A stretch of DNA of 64,000 nt from Pyricularia pennisetigena (taxonomy: Eukaryota; Ascomycota; Sordariomycetes; Magnaporthales; Pyriculariaceae), in contig NC_043744.1 in NCBI RefSeq assembly GCF_004337985.1, positions 2,888,408 through 2,952,407 of the forward strand, in the 5' to 3' direction. The notes beneath the pieces are model-generated. The model was not told where the DNA came from, made no database searches, and saw nothing but the letters and a program-made list of their open reading frames with translations. Made by a program: the position numbers and the translations under genes. Positions 22,701-33,798 of the stretch are shown here, piece after piece (position 1 is the first letter of the stretch; every line of letters begins with the position of its first letter).

Positions 22701-22932
22701 GTTCTCGGTAAATCTAGTCTGTGCATGATAACCGTTTTTTTGCGCGACAATAACTGTGTTGGCTCGCCTGTGTTTCCTTAGGACTCGTTCTGTTCTGTTG
22801 TTCATTTCCACAACCCNNGTTTATGAGCGGGGACACACCGCCATTATTAGCGCATAACCCAAAAAAAAAAGAGAGAGAGAGAGAGGAAAATCCCGCCCCA
22901 TCGTCCACCAAAATACCGAAAAATCAACGGAA
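19760..22932. other. 3.2-kb gene-poor region
   Basis: It holds the promoter of the 69-aa gene and, at the right end, the leader of the MATE gene with a GA repeat at 22871-22886. Two undetermined bases (NN) stand at 22817-22818. TAGGTAC/GTACC-type motifs occur near 20079-20096 and 20311. Several open frames of 60-170 codons overlap on both strands and show no recognisable domain. No gene is supported. Confidence 0.4.
22817..22818. other. Two ambiguous bases (assembly uncertainty)
   Basis: NN in otherwise continuous sequence, about 115 bp before the MATE gene start. It may be a closed gap or a base-call problem. Confidence 0.95.
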
Positions 22933-25439
22933 ATGTCCACAAGCAGGTCGATCCCGGGGGGCTCCTCCAAAAACCCGGGCAGCTCGAGTCACGACTTTCC
23001 GGCCTCATTCGTCGCCTCGTTTCGATCTTCATCACCGATTGCTCAGGAGGTCATCGCGAGGGATCTTGCGGCATGTTCGGACGATGAGGATCTCGGGGCT
23101 GCCGAAGCCGATGGTCTTGGCCCTTGTGCTTCGGACTCCGACGTTGAGGGTGAAAACCCATTGATGTACCGACGGCCGAGCGGCATAGCTTTTGGCACTG
23201 CGCGCCCCGTGCTGGCGACACAGAACGTTGAGGATAGCATCCTCACACGGGAGGAGTGGAAGCAGTCCCTGGATGCGGAGAGGAGCCTCCTCAGAGATAA
23301 CTATATCCTCCCGCCAAAACACTCCCAGCCTGAACAGCTCGGCTTGCTAGGACGACTGCGGAAGCGTTTCTTCAGCACCAAGGTGCCGAGGCCCAGCGGG
23401 TCCGACGAAGAGGCGGGACCTGATTTGTATGGCATCCCCACTGAGGAATCACCGCTCCTTGGGGGTGGTGGTGGTGGTGATGCACCCCGGCGTCTTTCCT
23501 CGTCTGCCACTGCGGCTGAGACTGGTCATCTCAGCGAGACATGGGAAGCAGCTGTTGCAGCTGGTCACATCAAGACGACATGGCAGCGGGAGGCCAAGAC
23601 ATTGGCAGTGTATTCCCGCTCTCTTGTCGTCACATTTCTCCTGCAGTATTCCGTCAACATAACTAGTATCTTGGCTGTTGGGAGGATTGGCAAAGTAGAG
23701 CTTGGGGCTGTCAGCTGTGAGTCAATGATCACGATATACACCTGAAGCTCTGCAGCATGTGGTCGAACATGTTCTTACGCAAACTCTTATAAACAGTGGC
23801 CACGATGAGTGCAAATATTCTATGCTATGCTCCAATCCAGGGGCTGGCGACCTCACTCGATACATTGTGCGCGCAGGCCTATGGCTCCGGCCATAAGCAC
23901 CTAGTAGGGCTGCAGCTTCAGCGTATGACTGCGTTTTTGCTTTTGCTCCTGTTCCCAATTGGGATATTGTGGTTGCACGCCGCCGAACTTCTGGTCAAGT
24001 TCGGCATAGCCCGACCGAGTGCCGAGCTGGCTGGGCTTTACCTTCGCATCTGCATATTTAGCATGCCCGCGTATGCCGTCTTTGAAGCCTCGAAGCGTTT
24101 CGTTCAAGCACAGGGGCTTTTCCATGCGACTACCTATTGTCTAATGATTGCGGCGCCGCTCAACATGTTTATCAATTGGCTCTTGGTTTGGAAGCTGGGA
24201 TGGGGCTTCGTTGGTGCTCCCGTATCCGTCGTGATCACGCAGAATCTTCAGCCTATCCTGCTGTTTCTGTACGTTCGTTTCGTGGACGGATATCAGTGCT
24301 GGGGTGGCTTCTCGAAGCGAGCCTTCACAAATTGGGGTACGATTCTCACGATATGTACCGGCGTGACGTATCTGCGTGAAGGAAGCTAACCACTGCTTTT
24401 GGTGCAGGTCCGATGATTCGTCTTGCTATCCCTGGAATGTAAGTTGGAAATACCGATAGATACACAAATGTCAGTGCCTTCATACACATACTAACTGGCA
24501 TATTTCTGCAGGATCATGGTTCGTGCATTTCACCACACAAGTTTCCGTTGTGTCTCGTGTTGCTCGAGAAGAGCGCCTTTCTAAACAACCAAAACACAAT
24601 GGCAGTGAAGGAGAGTGAAGAGCTAACGAGACACTCGCGGACAGGTGGAGGCGGAATGGCTTGCCTTTGAGATCCTGACACTTACATCAGGCCGCTTCGG
24701 CACATCCCAGCTGGCTGCGCAGAGTGTCATTATGACCCTTGCCGCCACTACGTACCAGATCCCTTTCCCGCTTTCTGTTGCAGTTTCAACGCGCGTTGCC
24801 AACTTGATCGGTGCGAAGCTTGCCGACGCGGCAAAGATTACAGCCACAGTTGTAAGTGGATCTAGGAGATCTCTTGACAGTCTGCATGGAGAGAAACAAA
24901 TCCTAATAGCTAACAATCATCGGTAATTTTCTGCTAGGCAATCGTTGCCGGTATCATTATCGGTCTCTTCAACACGACAATCTTGTCCGTATTCCGATGG
25001 CAGCTGCCACTTCTTTTTACGAAAGACCCCGAGGTTATTGAGATAGTTGCACGCACAATGCCCATCATTGTGGTGCTGCAGTTCTTCGACGCCGTATGCG
25101 CAATCTCCCAGGGTCTACTTCGAGGTCTGGGCCAACAGGAGTTTGCTGGTTACTCGAACATCATTTCGTACTACGCCATCGCGCTGCCAATCTCTTTTGC
25201 GACCGCTCTCGGACTTGGATGGGAGCTCAAGGGCTTGTGGTTTGGTGTCACGATTGGTCTTGCTGTGTGAGTTGAGCCATGAGCCTACACTGACCGTCAT
25301 TCTTAACAAATGAGTTTTGCTGACATTTTTGGGCTTTGCTTCCTTTGCTAGTGTCATGGTTGTTGAATATTCCTATCTTCGTTGGTACGATTGGAACCGT
25401 GCTGTACGTGACGCAGAAAATCGGAATGCTTCAAACTAG
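22933..25439 (+). CDS. MATE-family multidrug/toxin extrusion transporter
   Basis: Multi-pass membrane antiporter related to yeast Erc1 and YDR338C. These export small organic compounds using a cation gradient, usually at the vacuole or plasma membrane. My exon model is 22933-23716, 23797-24336, 24408-24438, 24512-24518 (7 nt), 24645-24851, 24938-25266 and 25352-25439. All junctions are GT-AG and in phase, giving 661 aa. A long hydrophilic N-terminus (about 200 residues) contains acidic and Ser-rich stretches and a Gly run. About 12 membrane segments follow. Family motifs include LGAVSLATM in the first repeat, then PGMIMVEAEWLAFEI, where the microexon codes for part of the PGMIM stretch. The second repeat has GLLRGLGQQEF. 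The start is the first ATG after the GA-rich leader. Confidence 0.92.
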
Positions 25440-26733
25440 AAAAAAAATCACGGTTTGTCTGTTACCAGAATATAAATGCCTGGCTTGGTTGTGCCTGATG
25501 ACTTGATTTAAAGACCTGGAGTTAGTTTTTTGTCATCTGATAGAAGATATAGCGGTGCTAATTTGCTTGGATCACACGGCAATTGTTTTGTTTTACTGCT
25601 TCAATATATATAGCGAGCATTTATAATTATAGAGTTGAGGCTTGATGACTGCTGGAGAGCCGCTAAATCGAACACGAGGAAAATAAAAGTTTCCTTGGCC
25701 GCATGTAATCTCGTGCTCTCAAAATATCTTGTGAAAACACCAATGGGTTGGATGCGCGTTGGACGCTTGTTACGGCGCCGCGTAATCCATTGGACAGAGT
25801 CCCGCGGTAGATGCCTGAGGGAAGATGCTTAGGCCTACCAGCCGCAAACTCAACCCATTAAGAGCAAGATCCCCCGGTTTAAGAGTTCACCTGACCTCCA
25901 ACTGCGAACAAACTTGGCATCTCCCACACTCCCTTGCTCAGTGTCACAATCTTACCTCGACACCAACATCTCAACCTCTACTTCTAATGTTGGCATCAAC
26001 ATAGCGCAAGTCCGAGCCGAGAATCGGCGTCGACAATATCCCGACTTTCTTTCAGCAAAAAGCAAATTGAACCACCGTTGCGGGTCACCTGAATAACCCA
26101 AACCAGACAGAGATGCCGATGCCACTTGCAGCGAAAGGTACGGCCAGCTAGCTGATTTGCCCTCCCCACACCCAGAATTGGCACCAAATGATCGACCATC
26201 TCCACGCCCCGTCCAACCAACCCTTTCTGGCACAAGGCGTCGATGGGTTTTATTTGTCTTGAGCAGTTGATCCAGACCATGTTTGCTCCGTTACCAACCC
26301 ATCCATTTCACTCAGTGGTGCTACCCCGCTTCGACCCCAAATGAGGCAAGCATGCAAAACCTCCTACATACCGCCACCCTAAGTACCCAGCAAAGAGGAC
26401 TCCAACTCTAGGTGGCGACAACTGGCTGCTTGAATGATCCGGGGCCTACGCAATCCTTTTTCTTGCCCTACCTCTAAGGCCACCCAATTCAGTAGTTTTT
26501 TTTTTTATTTGATTTTGCTGCATCTTGCACTTTTCCTTTTGAAGCTCTTGCAAGCGTTCTTTGTTCCCCAATAATTCCCCTTGGTTACATGCTTTGGCGA
26601 GTAATTAGCCCACAAAATCATCAAAACCAAACCCCACTGCCGTTGTTCAGGTTAGGGGCGATTGTATATCAGCATTTCCCCAGATCCACTCGACACTCAA
26701 TACTCTTAAATCGATTTAAAGAAAGCAGCCGCG
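25440..26733. other. Intergenic, MATE 3' flank and promoter of next gene
   Basis: A 1.3-kb gap between genes on the same strand. A T-tract at about 26498-26508 and CT-rich leader sequence precede the next start. No gene is supported. Confidence 0.4.
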
Positions 26734-27933
26734 ATGCCTCCTATTAACCATGCTGCAATATCAGTGGGCGTGGTCGCCGTATCGGTGGCCGTAGCGGCCG
26801 CCTATGCCGTGTACGAAAACCCCGAGTTTCGTCGAATGGCCGACGACCTAAGACGCAGAATTGCAATCGCTCTCCATTCACTCGGCGATGGCATACAACC
26901 CGACGAACGTGAGCCTCGGTTTAACAGGCCTGAGGATGCCGATGGATTCCTTCAGTCTCGTGCTGATGCCGGCGTTGATGCCGATGAGGAGACCAAGAGG
27001 AGGCAGCGAGATGAGCTGATGTACTGGAACGCTGTGCGTCTGGAGAAACAGCAAGAAAAGGCGGTCAATGAGAAGCAGGCCGAAGACGAGGAGTCGTCAT
27101 TCCAGCGCAACTCAATCTATAGTTCGACCACGTTTGACAGCTTCCTTCAGCGTGACAAGACGGGCGAGCAAGGGACCTACGTTCTCAACACCGGCGCTGA
27201 CCCTCGGCCGAACGACGAGGGCCTGGTCCGTCGCCGGGGAGGCGGCTCCGAGGGTGTTCGTGGGCTCAACTCGTCATTCTTTAGCGCGAACCCCTTCTCT
27301 GATGAACACGGAATCGACACGGATGATGACAACTTCGCCGCCAATGCAAGGTCCATGTCGCCAGAGAAGGATGAGGCCATGAGCGACATTTACAACGCCA
27401 CTGCCCCCACATCGCCATCCCAAGCTGCCTTTGTGGCTCCTACCTCGGCCGACCACAACATCGCCACAATTCTCTTCGATGCGCAACAGCACGTTGAGCG
27501 GCTTGAGCAGGAGGTCAAGGCCCGTTCCGAGTCCAGCCTGACCATGGATTTCGAATCCAGCAAATCCGAGGACACTCATAGCGTCGATAACGAGGGCGCT
27601 CGTGATGCGTATGCCAGCATACAGGCATGGGCACAGGGCTCGCAGAACTCGACACAGGGATTCTACTCACCCTTGCCGACAACCCCCGAGGCGCCACTTT
27701 CAGAGGCCGAAATGGTGTCGGAAGGTGCCCTTACCCCAACCGACTCCATGTCGGTCATCAGCGCCCCACAGGGCGTTGGGAATGAAACCACATCCGCTCG
27801 AGGCGCCGATACCAAATCTCATGCATCTTATGATCTTGTCAGCGATGATGAGGACAACATCCCTACCCCTGTCAGTTGGAGCGAGGTTGGCAGTGTAGTC
27901 AGCGAGCATGACGTCGGCCCCGTTCATGCTTAA
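26734..27933 (+). CDS. Single-pass membrane protein of unknown function, 399 aa
   Basis: Single exon, ATG at 26734, TAA at 27931-27933. Residues 7-25 form one hydrophobic helix (AISVGVVAVSVAVAAAYAVY), directly followed by a basic amphipathic stretch (EFRRMADDLRRRIAIAL). That pattern suggests an N-terminal signal anchor with the rest in the cytosol. The remaining about 340 residues are acidic, rich in Ser, Asp, Glu and Pro, and probably disordered. A short helical piece lies near 245-265 (LFDAQQHVERLEQEVKAR). The C-terminus repeats acidic SDDEDN and WSEVGS-like words. No enzyme motif is visible. It looks like a conserved but uncharacterised Pezizomycotina protein. Codon use is like the neighbours, with no sign of transfer. 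Confidence 0.8.
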   Translation: MPPINHAAISVGVVAVSVAVAAAYAVYENPEFRRMADDLRRRIAIALHSLGDGIQPDEREPRFNRPEDADGFLQSRADAGVDADEETKRRQRDELMYWNAVRLEKQQEKAVNEKQAEDEESSFQRNSIYSSTTFDSFLQRDKTGEQGTYVLNTGADPRPNDEGLVRRRGGGSEGVRGLNSSFFSANPFSDEHGIDTDDDNFAANARSMSPEKDEAMSDIYNATAPTSPSQAAFVAPTSADHNIATILFDAQQHVERLEQEVKARSESSLTMDFESSKSEDTHSVDNEGARDAYASIQAWAQGSQNSTQGFYSPLPTTPEAPLSEAEMVSEGALTPTDSMSVISAPQGVGNETTSARGADTKSHASYDLVSDDEDNIPTPVSWSEVGSVVSEHDVGPVHA

Positions 27934-28213
27934 CTCAATATTGGAGATTGTTTGTTCATTTTCAAATGAGATACACTATAGCACACGCTACTCTCACTGT
28001 CTGCCGAGTTATGTTTTGTGTTTTGTATTTATTCACATGGAGTTCAAGGTCACAGGAATGGGAGTTTTTCTCGGATTAAAGTTTATTGAAGTTTAGGATA
28101 GGGATATGTGTCGAATAAATGCACTTGGACGCAATTACTCAAGTGGTAGACAGGCTTCACATGGGTACTGTGCTATGGATATACATTTCTGGAACCGACG
28201 TGATGGCATACTG

Positions 28214-29167
28214 TTACGCAACGGCCTCGGCTGTTTCTACTATTGCTGAAGCTTCATCACATTTGGACGCCTTCACATAATCTCCCCATAGCTGCTCGAC
28301 CGGGCGCCCGACCATCTCGGTCCAAAAGCGCTTCTCCTCGTACTTACGAGCCCTCAACCCTTCGTTGATCTTGCGGACTGTCCCGTCACCAAAGCGGCGC
28401 TCCAGGTAATCAAGGAAATAGGCCGTGTGCTGATATCCGCGGTCCCAGCTCCCATCCAGGTCCTTTTCCCAGTGGGGAGGTGACAGACCGCACCGCAGCC
28501 GCACAAAGTCGGCGATACCCTCGATCAGGCCGCCTGGGCAGGTGCCCCTGGCATCCCACTGGTAGCAGTGCACCAGCTCGTGGGTGATGACGCCGACGAT
28601 CTCATGCGCGATCCCATCGTCGCCGTCCTCGCTGCACTTGTCCCGCTTGCGGATGCTCTCGATGTAATGTAGCGAAAAGTGAATCTCCTTGTGGTCCGAG
28701 TCGAGCTCGCTGCCGGTGGTGTAGGCGACTCCATCCATGTCACGCAAAATAAGCGTCACGGAGCGCGTAGGTGGTAGGTGCGTGGTGTGATCCTTGGGGG
28801 TGTTGTACAGTATGCGCTGCACGTTGCCGACGGCCGTTGGGAGGGTGGTGGAGGCGTCGATGCGGGAGAGGAAGCGGTGAGCGCCAGGGTGCAGCACGTC
28901 GCGGACCTCGAGGCGGAGCGTAGGAAGTGGGAAGGTTGACGAAAAGGAGGATGAGCAGGAGGGGGTTGGGGAATGAGGTTGGTCATCTTCGCCGGCGATG
29001 TTTGTGTTGTCCGAGGGCGCCACGGTCGCAGAGGGCGATGGTGGGGCTGCCGCCGCCGCCGCCGCCGTCCTCTGTTCATCGCCAGCGGCAGACATGGGCA
29101 GCTGGAACAGGACGTTTGGGTCGCGAACCGCTGAGGTCTGATCCCTGTTTGTCCTCGGATTGACCAT
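28214..29167 (-). CDS. BSP-domain (basic secretory protein family) putative zinc metallopeptidase
   Basis: Single exon on the minus strand, ATG at 29167, stop at 28214-28216, 317 aa. Residues about 85-300 match the plant basic-secretory-protein fold, a family grouped with gluzincin-like zinc peptidases. The metal-binding helix HELVH is at 196-200 and the following EGIAD at 216-220 supplies the likely third ligand region. ITHELVHCYQ and GGLIEGIADFVRLR are the family's most conserved words. The N-terminal 80 residues are low-complexity, with a run of seven alanines and many Ser/Pro. There is no signal peptide, unlike the secreted plant proteins, so this form may act inside the cell. A second Met at residue 25 could be an alternative start. 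The 3' end faces the preceding gene across 280 bp. Confidence 0.88.
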   Translation of the reverse strand: MVNPRTNRDQTSAVRDPNVLFQLPMSAAGDEQRTAAAAAAAPPSPSATVAPSDNTNIAGEDDQPHSPTPSCSSSFSSTFPLPTLRLEVRDVLHPGAHRFLSRIDASTTLPTAVGNVQRILYNTPKDHTTHLPPTRSVTLILRDMDGVAYTTGSELDSDHKEIHFSLHYIESIRKRDKCSEDGDDGIAHEIVGVITHELVHCYQWDARGTCPGGLIEGIADFVRLRCGLSPPHWEKDLDGSWDRGYQHTAYFLDYLERRFGDGTVRKINEGLRARKYEEKRFWTEMVGRPVEQLWGDYVKASKCDEASAIVETAEAVA

Positions 29168-30327
29168 GATGGCGCAAGAGAGAATTGACTGGGTAGCTGT
29201 GCAGTATCGAATCCAATGGATCTACAGTAGATAGCTTATGTACCTGGTATGCAACTGCATGGATGGAAGGGAGGTAGGGCCCTGATGCTTGGTTGCGCGG
29301 GGACAGATTGACGTGGACCCACACAGCTTACCAAAGAAAGTAAATCATGAAGTGCAAGGCGTCAAACAACAGAGCTAAAAATGGATGACGAAAGAAGAGT
29401 ACCGCCTCATTGCGCGGTCCGAAATGCGCCGCAGGAAATACCTGGTGGGATGTAACCCAGATGCTTCTACGACTATTCGCCAAAAGTCTAGCCCTCCCAG
29501 CATGGAAAGGAGGGTACGCAAGCAAGGTATGTAGCTTTCTGTAGGCAAGCCCTGTCAATGTTGTCAATTCAAAATCATTCGGTCAATAAACTCCGTCATA
29601 ACCTTCAGGGCTACATACGAACGCTTGGTGGTAGGTTCGAATATAATTACTATAATACAATTACCATGCAGTGATATCTTGGATGGAGTATAAATTACAA
29701 CTAGTTTCTTTGTTCCTCTAAAGAACAAACCTCGCTTGACTTACCAAAACAAACATTCAAGCTCATTGATCTTGGGCTTGATCTCGACGACATTGTGAGT
29801 ACCCCGCGCTGCTTTGGAGCACGTGTGGGGGCGATCAAGTTTACGATGTTACTAATGCTGGTCAACAGGGATGTCACTCACCCCTGTCCCAGAGGTGCAC
29901 GTCCCCTGGCAACCCGACACGGTTTGTGTGTGGATTACTTGGGCGTTTGTGTTTATGATCGGTCGGGCAGACCCCAACCTCAAAGTTGCGATCTTGATGA
30001 GAAGAAAAACCCAGGCCACTTTCGGACATTTTCTGTCCCTGCAACAACGAACTGAACCGCCATCAAACCAAATGCTCTACAATCGCCTCCTGCGCCACCT
30101 TTACAAGAAACAATCGCCGAAGACTTTTGCTGCCTGGTAAGATTTCCCCTGATCTTTACACCAAGTCCGAGTGCCGTCTCTGCCGCGGCAAATAATCCCT
30201 GGCCGCTCTCGGCCTCGCATGAGCAAAACGAGCTGACCCGTACCGTAACCATCATTCTTTCTTCCAGACGCCCATCTTCAGCTAGGATCAGGAAACAGCT
30301 CGACCATCTCAGCGCGACCTAGGAGAT
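29168..30327. promoter_or_regulatory. Divergent region between the BSP gene and STU1
   Basis: Contains both promoters. A GTGAGT donor at about 29796 and a TTCCAG acceptor at about 30268 suggest a spliced 5' leader for STU1, with small upstream ORFs (for example at 29871). This is inference from motifs. No separate gene is supported. Confidence 0.35.
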
Positions 30328-33300
30328 ATGGCCGAAAAGCTTGATGAGGACCAGGTGTCCAGCCTCATCGCCATACTTCGCAAGGACGTCTCGGTCGACG
30401 CCAAAGTCCAGCAAGTAAATGCGGTCAAGTCCAGCATCAAGCAGCACAATGTGCCTGATAACTGTGTCGTACCGGTCTTTGAGGCCCTGCGCATTGCATC
30501 TACCGCCCAGCATGCCGTCCTGGTCAACGCCGGTTTCACCGGCCTCAACCACCTCATAACACGAATGTCACGACAAGAGCCCAAGTATCTCACCAAAGAA
30601 GCTGTCCGACTATTGCCGCTGCTCGTAGAAAAGCTTGGGGATCAGAAGGAAAAGTTCAGGACAGTTGCTACGCAGTCGCTCATAACTATGTACAAAGCCA
30701 CACCTGCAGAAGTCGAGCGGGTGATTCGTAACGTAGCCATGGTGGGTAAGAACCCCAGAGCTAAGGAAGCAAGTCTACATTGGCTTCTTCAGGTGAGTGC
30801 CGTTTCCCCTCTCTATCTTTGTTGTGATCGAGAGTCTTCTTTCTCTAACTAGCTGTTCAGATGCACCAAGAACATGGGCTCCAGTTCCGCGCCTATGTTC
30901 CTACCCTTATGGATTTACTCGAAGATGCCGATGCAGCAGTTCGAGACGCGGCAAAAACCACCGTGATAGAGTTGTTTCGAAATGCGCCAAATGCCGCCAA
31001 GTCAGATTTGAAGAAGCAGCTTAAGAATTTCAAAGTGCGCCCTGCGATCGAGCAGGCCATTGTTAAAGAACTCGTCCCCGCGTCGCTCTCGGCGGCACCC
31101 TCGGATGTCGATGCTCGACCAGCCTCCCGTGCCGAATCTACGCGATCAACACGCGCGAATCTTTCCGCAAGCACGACGTCGGCTGGCATTGAACGTCCCG
31201 TTACCCCCGGTCTTCTCGACAGCAAACCAGAAACCGTCGATCCCACCTATGTTAACACCCAAAGAGAATTAGATGATATCATCAAGGAGATGCACCTTTA
31301 TTTTGAGGGCAAGGAGACGGAGCAGAACTGGTTGCAGCGTGAAGAAAGCATTAAGAAGCTCAGGCGACTGTTGGCGGGTAACGCTGTCTCAGACTTCCAT
31401 GACGCGTTCCTCGGCGGCGTGCGTGGGCTTTTGGACGGTATTATCAAAGCTGTTACTTCATTGAGAACAAGTCTTTCCAAGGAGGGTTGCAGTCTTATCC
31501 AAGAGCTGGCTCTTGCCTACGGTCCTGGTATAGACCCTATGGTGGAGATTCTTATGCAGACTTTCATTAAGCTTTGCGCTGCGACCAAAAAGATCAGCTC
31601 TCAGCTGGCCAATGTCACGGTGGACACCATCATTTCAAAGGTCACTTACAACACCAGGATTGCGCAGCACATATGGTTCGCTTGCCAGGACAAGAACGTG
31701 CAACCGCGAACTTATGCCACTGGATGGTTGAAGACACTGCTCAGCAAGGAGGCCCAGCACAAGTCACATATCGAACACCACGGAGGGCTTGAGTTAGTCG
31801 AGAAGTGCATCAAGAAGGGACTTGCTGATTCCAATCCATTGGTGAGAGAGAAGATGAGAGTCACGTACTGGACTTTTAACGAAATATGGCCCGCGAGAGC
31901 GGAGGCGTAAGTTTTGAATTTTTCCCCTTCCAGAGGTTTGTTTGCTTGGTTCGATTTCGCTGACTGTTACCCTCAGGATTATGGAAGATCTGGATGCCAC
32001 GGCCAAAAAGCTGTTGCAAAAGAGCTCCGGAAACACCAGCTCGCCCAAGCCGGCCGCGGGTGGTGCCCGGCCTGGCATGGGTCTTTCTAGGAGTACCATG
32101 ACTGCCTCCAAACCATCTCTGAGAGAGGCCATGTTGGCACAAAAAAGGGCTCTGGCTTCAAAAAATCTACCGGCAAGGCCTGGATCCGCTATGGCACATT
32201 TCTCGCCTGTCAGGACTGCATCTTCAGCCTCCTCTGCTACTACTACGTCAACTACTGCTGCCAAACCCCCTGTCCGCCAAAAGCAGCAGCCGGAGGCACA
32301 CAATTCCAACGGATCAAATAGCCTTTCGGTGGCCCCAGTGCGGCCTGGCAGAAAGAGACCAGAGCTGGCAGCAAGACCTGCTACGGCTGGCCCCTACTCT
32401 GTGAGGACACATGATACGGCATCATTGGAGCAGAACAGCCCACCAGAGAAAACAAGGTCGAATGCAGTGACACCCAAGACTTTCGCAGCGTCTCCTAAGA
32501 GGACCGCCCCGAGAACTCGACCGGGTCATATGTCGTCAGCCAGTGAGCCAAATGTGCCCTCGCCATCGAGGCCAAAGTCTGCTGCCAGTAAGGCGGTTGC
32601 TCCTTCGCCTCGAGCGAGTCCAGCAAAACCAAAGCCCACCTCAGTTGCTCGCACTCTTCGTGAAAGTAGCCCGTCTAAGCCAGTTGAAGCACCAAGCCCG
32701 GCTAGAACCTTGGCTTCGCCAATGCCTGCGTCTCCCGCGCCGGCAGTCCATCCCGTTCCGGCAGGACCCATTCAGGAACCAGAAACGGAACAGCAAGAGA
32801 CTAGACCAGAATCAAGGACGAGTACACCTCCTGATACACCGCAACGGCCGGTCAAGGTGTATGAAGATCCCTTTACAGTGGACGAACCTTCGCCTAAGCC
32901 GATGCTAACACGGCCTGTTCTCGAGGATATCCCGATTAACGAGGACGCCGCAAACCTCGTTCGTCCTGTTGAACCTGACTCCGGTGTCACCAGCACGGAC
33001 GGTGGCCCGCTAGACAAAACCAAACAGTATGCACGCCTCCTGGACAGCGGAATCTCCAAAATAAGGGCCCACAATCTCGACGTACATGGCTTCCGCAAGC
33101 TTCAGACGGTTGTGCGAGACAACAAGTTTTCTTTCACCGACGACAAGTTTGAAGCACTACTCCTGGGACTGTTTGATTTTCTGCAGTCTCCACTCAGCGA
33201 GATCCCCACTGAGAAGGTACCGGATGTCAAGGCACAGATTCTTGCTACTATCAAGCTCCTTCTGAAGAGGGCCCGCGACAACTTTCAGCCTCATGTATCT

Positions 33301-33798
33301 CACGCCCTCGAGTCCCTACTTGAGGCAAGAGGAGTATACGAAGCTCGTACACATATAGTCTCAGGCATGGAGCTACTGGCAGACGAGCTTGTGACTGTAG
33401 GCGACCCTTCGGAAATGGTCGTAGTTCTGACACAGGCGCTGCAGGGCGTCGAGATGGACGCGAGGGGTTGCCGATCGCTCACCATGGGTTTGCACGTTCT
33501 CAGGGAAGTTGTTGATGCGCGTCCGGATTTTCATCCGACTGAATCTGAACTTGCCGCCCTGAGCGGGTTGGCCGCGCGCTGCCTTGACAGCCATGAGTCT
33601 GGCGTGCGGATGGATGCGGTCCAGTTATGTGTTGCCCTCCATGCCCGTGTGGGTGATACACGCTTCTGGGACACCATTAAGGGGGTCAAGGAAGACCCCA
33701 AGAGCCTCATCACCTACTACATCGTAAAAAGGCAGCGCGAGCATGATGCCGCAGCCAGTAACGGACTGTCAGCAGCTGTCACCGCGACTGTCATTTGA
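30328..33798 (+). CDS. STU1: CLASP-family microtubule-stabilising protein Stu1
   Basis: Exons are 30328-30792, 30861-31906 and 31977-33798, with introns of 68 and 70 nt, giving 1110 aa, the usual fungal Stu1 length. The N-terminal 240 residues form HEAT/TOG-type helical repeats (VRLLPLLVEKLGDQKEKFR and similar). A second TOG-like region (CLASP_N) lies at about 310-520, with KEGCSLIQELALAYG and KLCAATKKISSQLANVT. A long Ser/Pro/Arg/Lys-rich linker (about 520-800) should bind microtubules. The last 250 residues are again helical. Stu1 binds tubulin plus ends, stabilises spindle microtubules and works at kinetochores. The start at 30328 gives the family N-terminus MAEKL followed directly by helix 1 of the first repeat. 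Confidence 0.93.

Noticed and set aside
29620..29650. GGTTCGAAT resembling a tRNA B box
   Set aside because: No acceptor stem, and the bases after it do not fit a T-arm.
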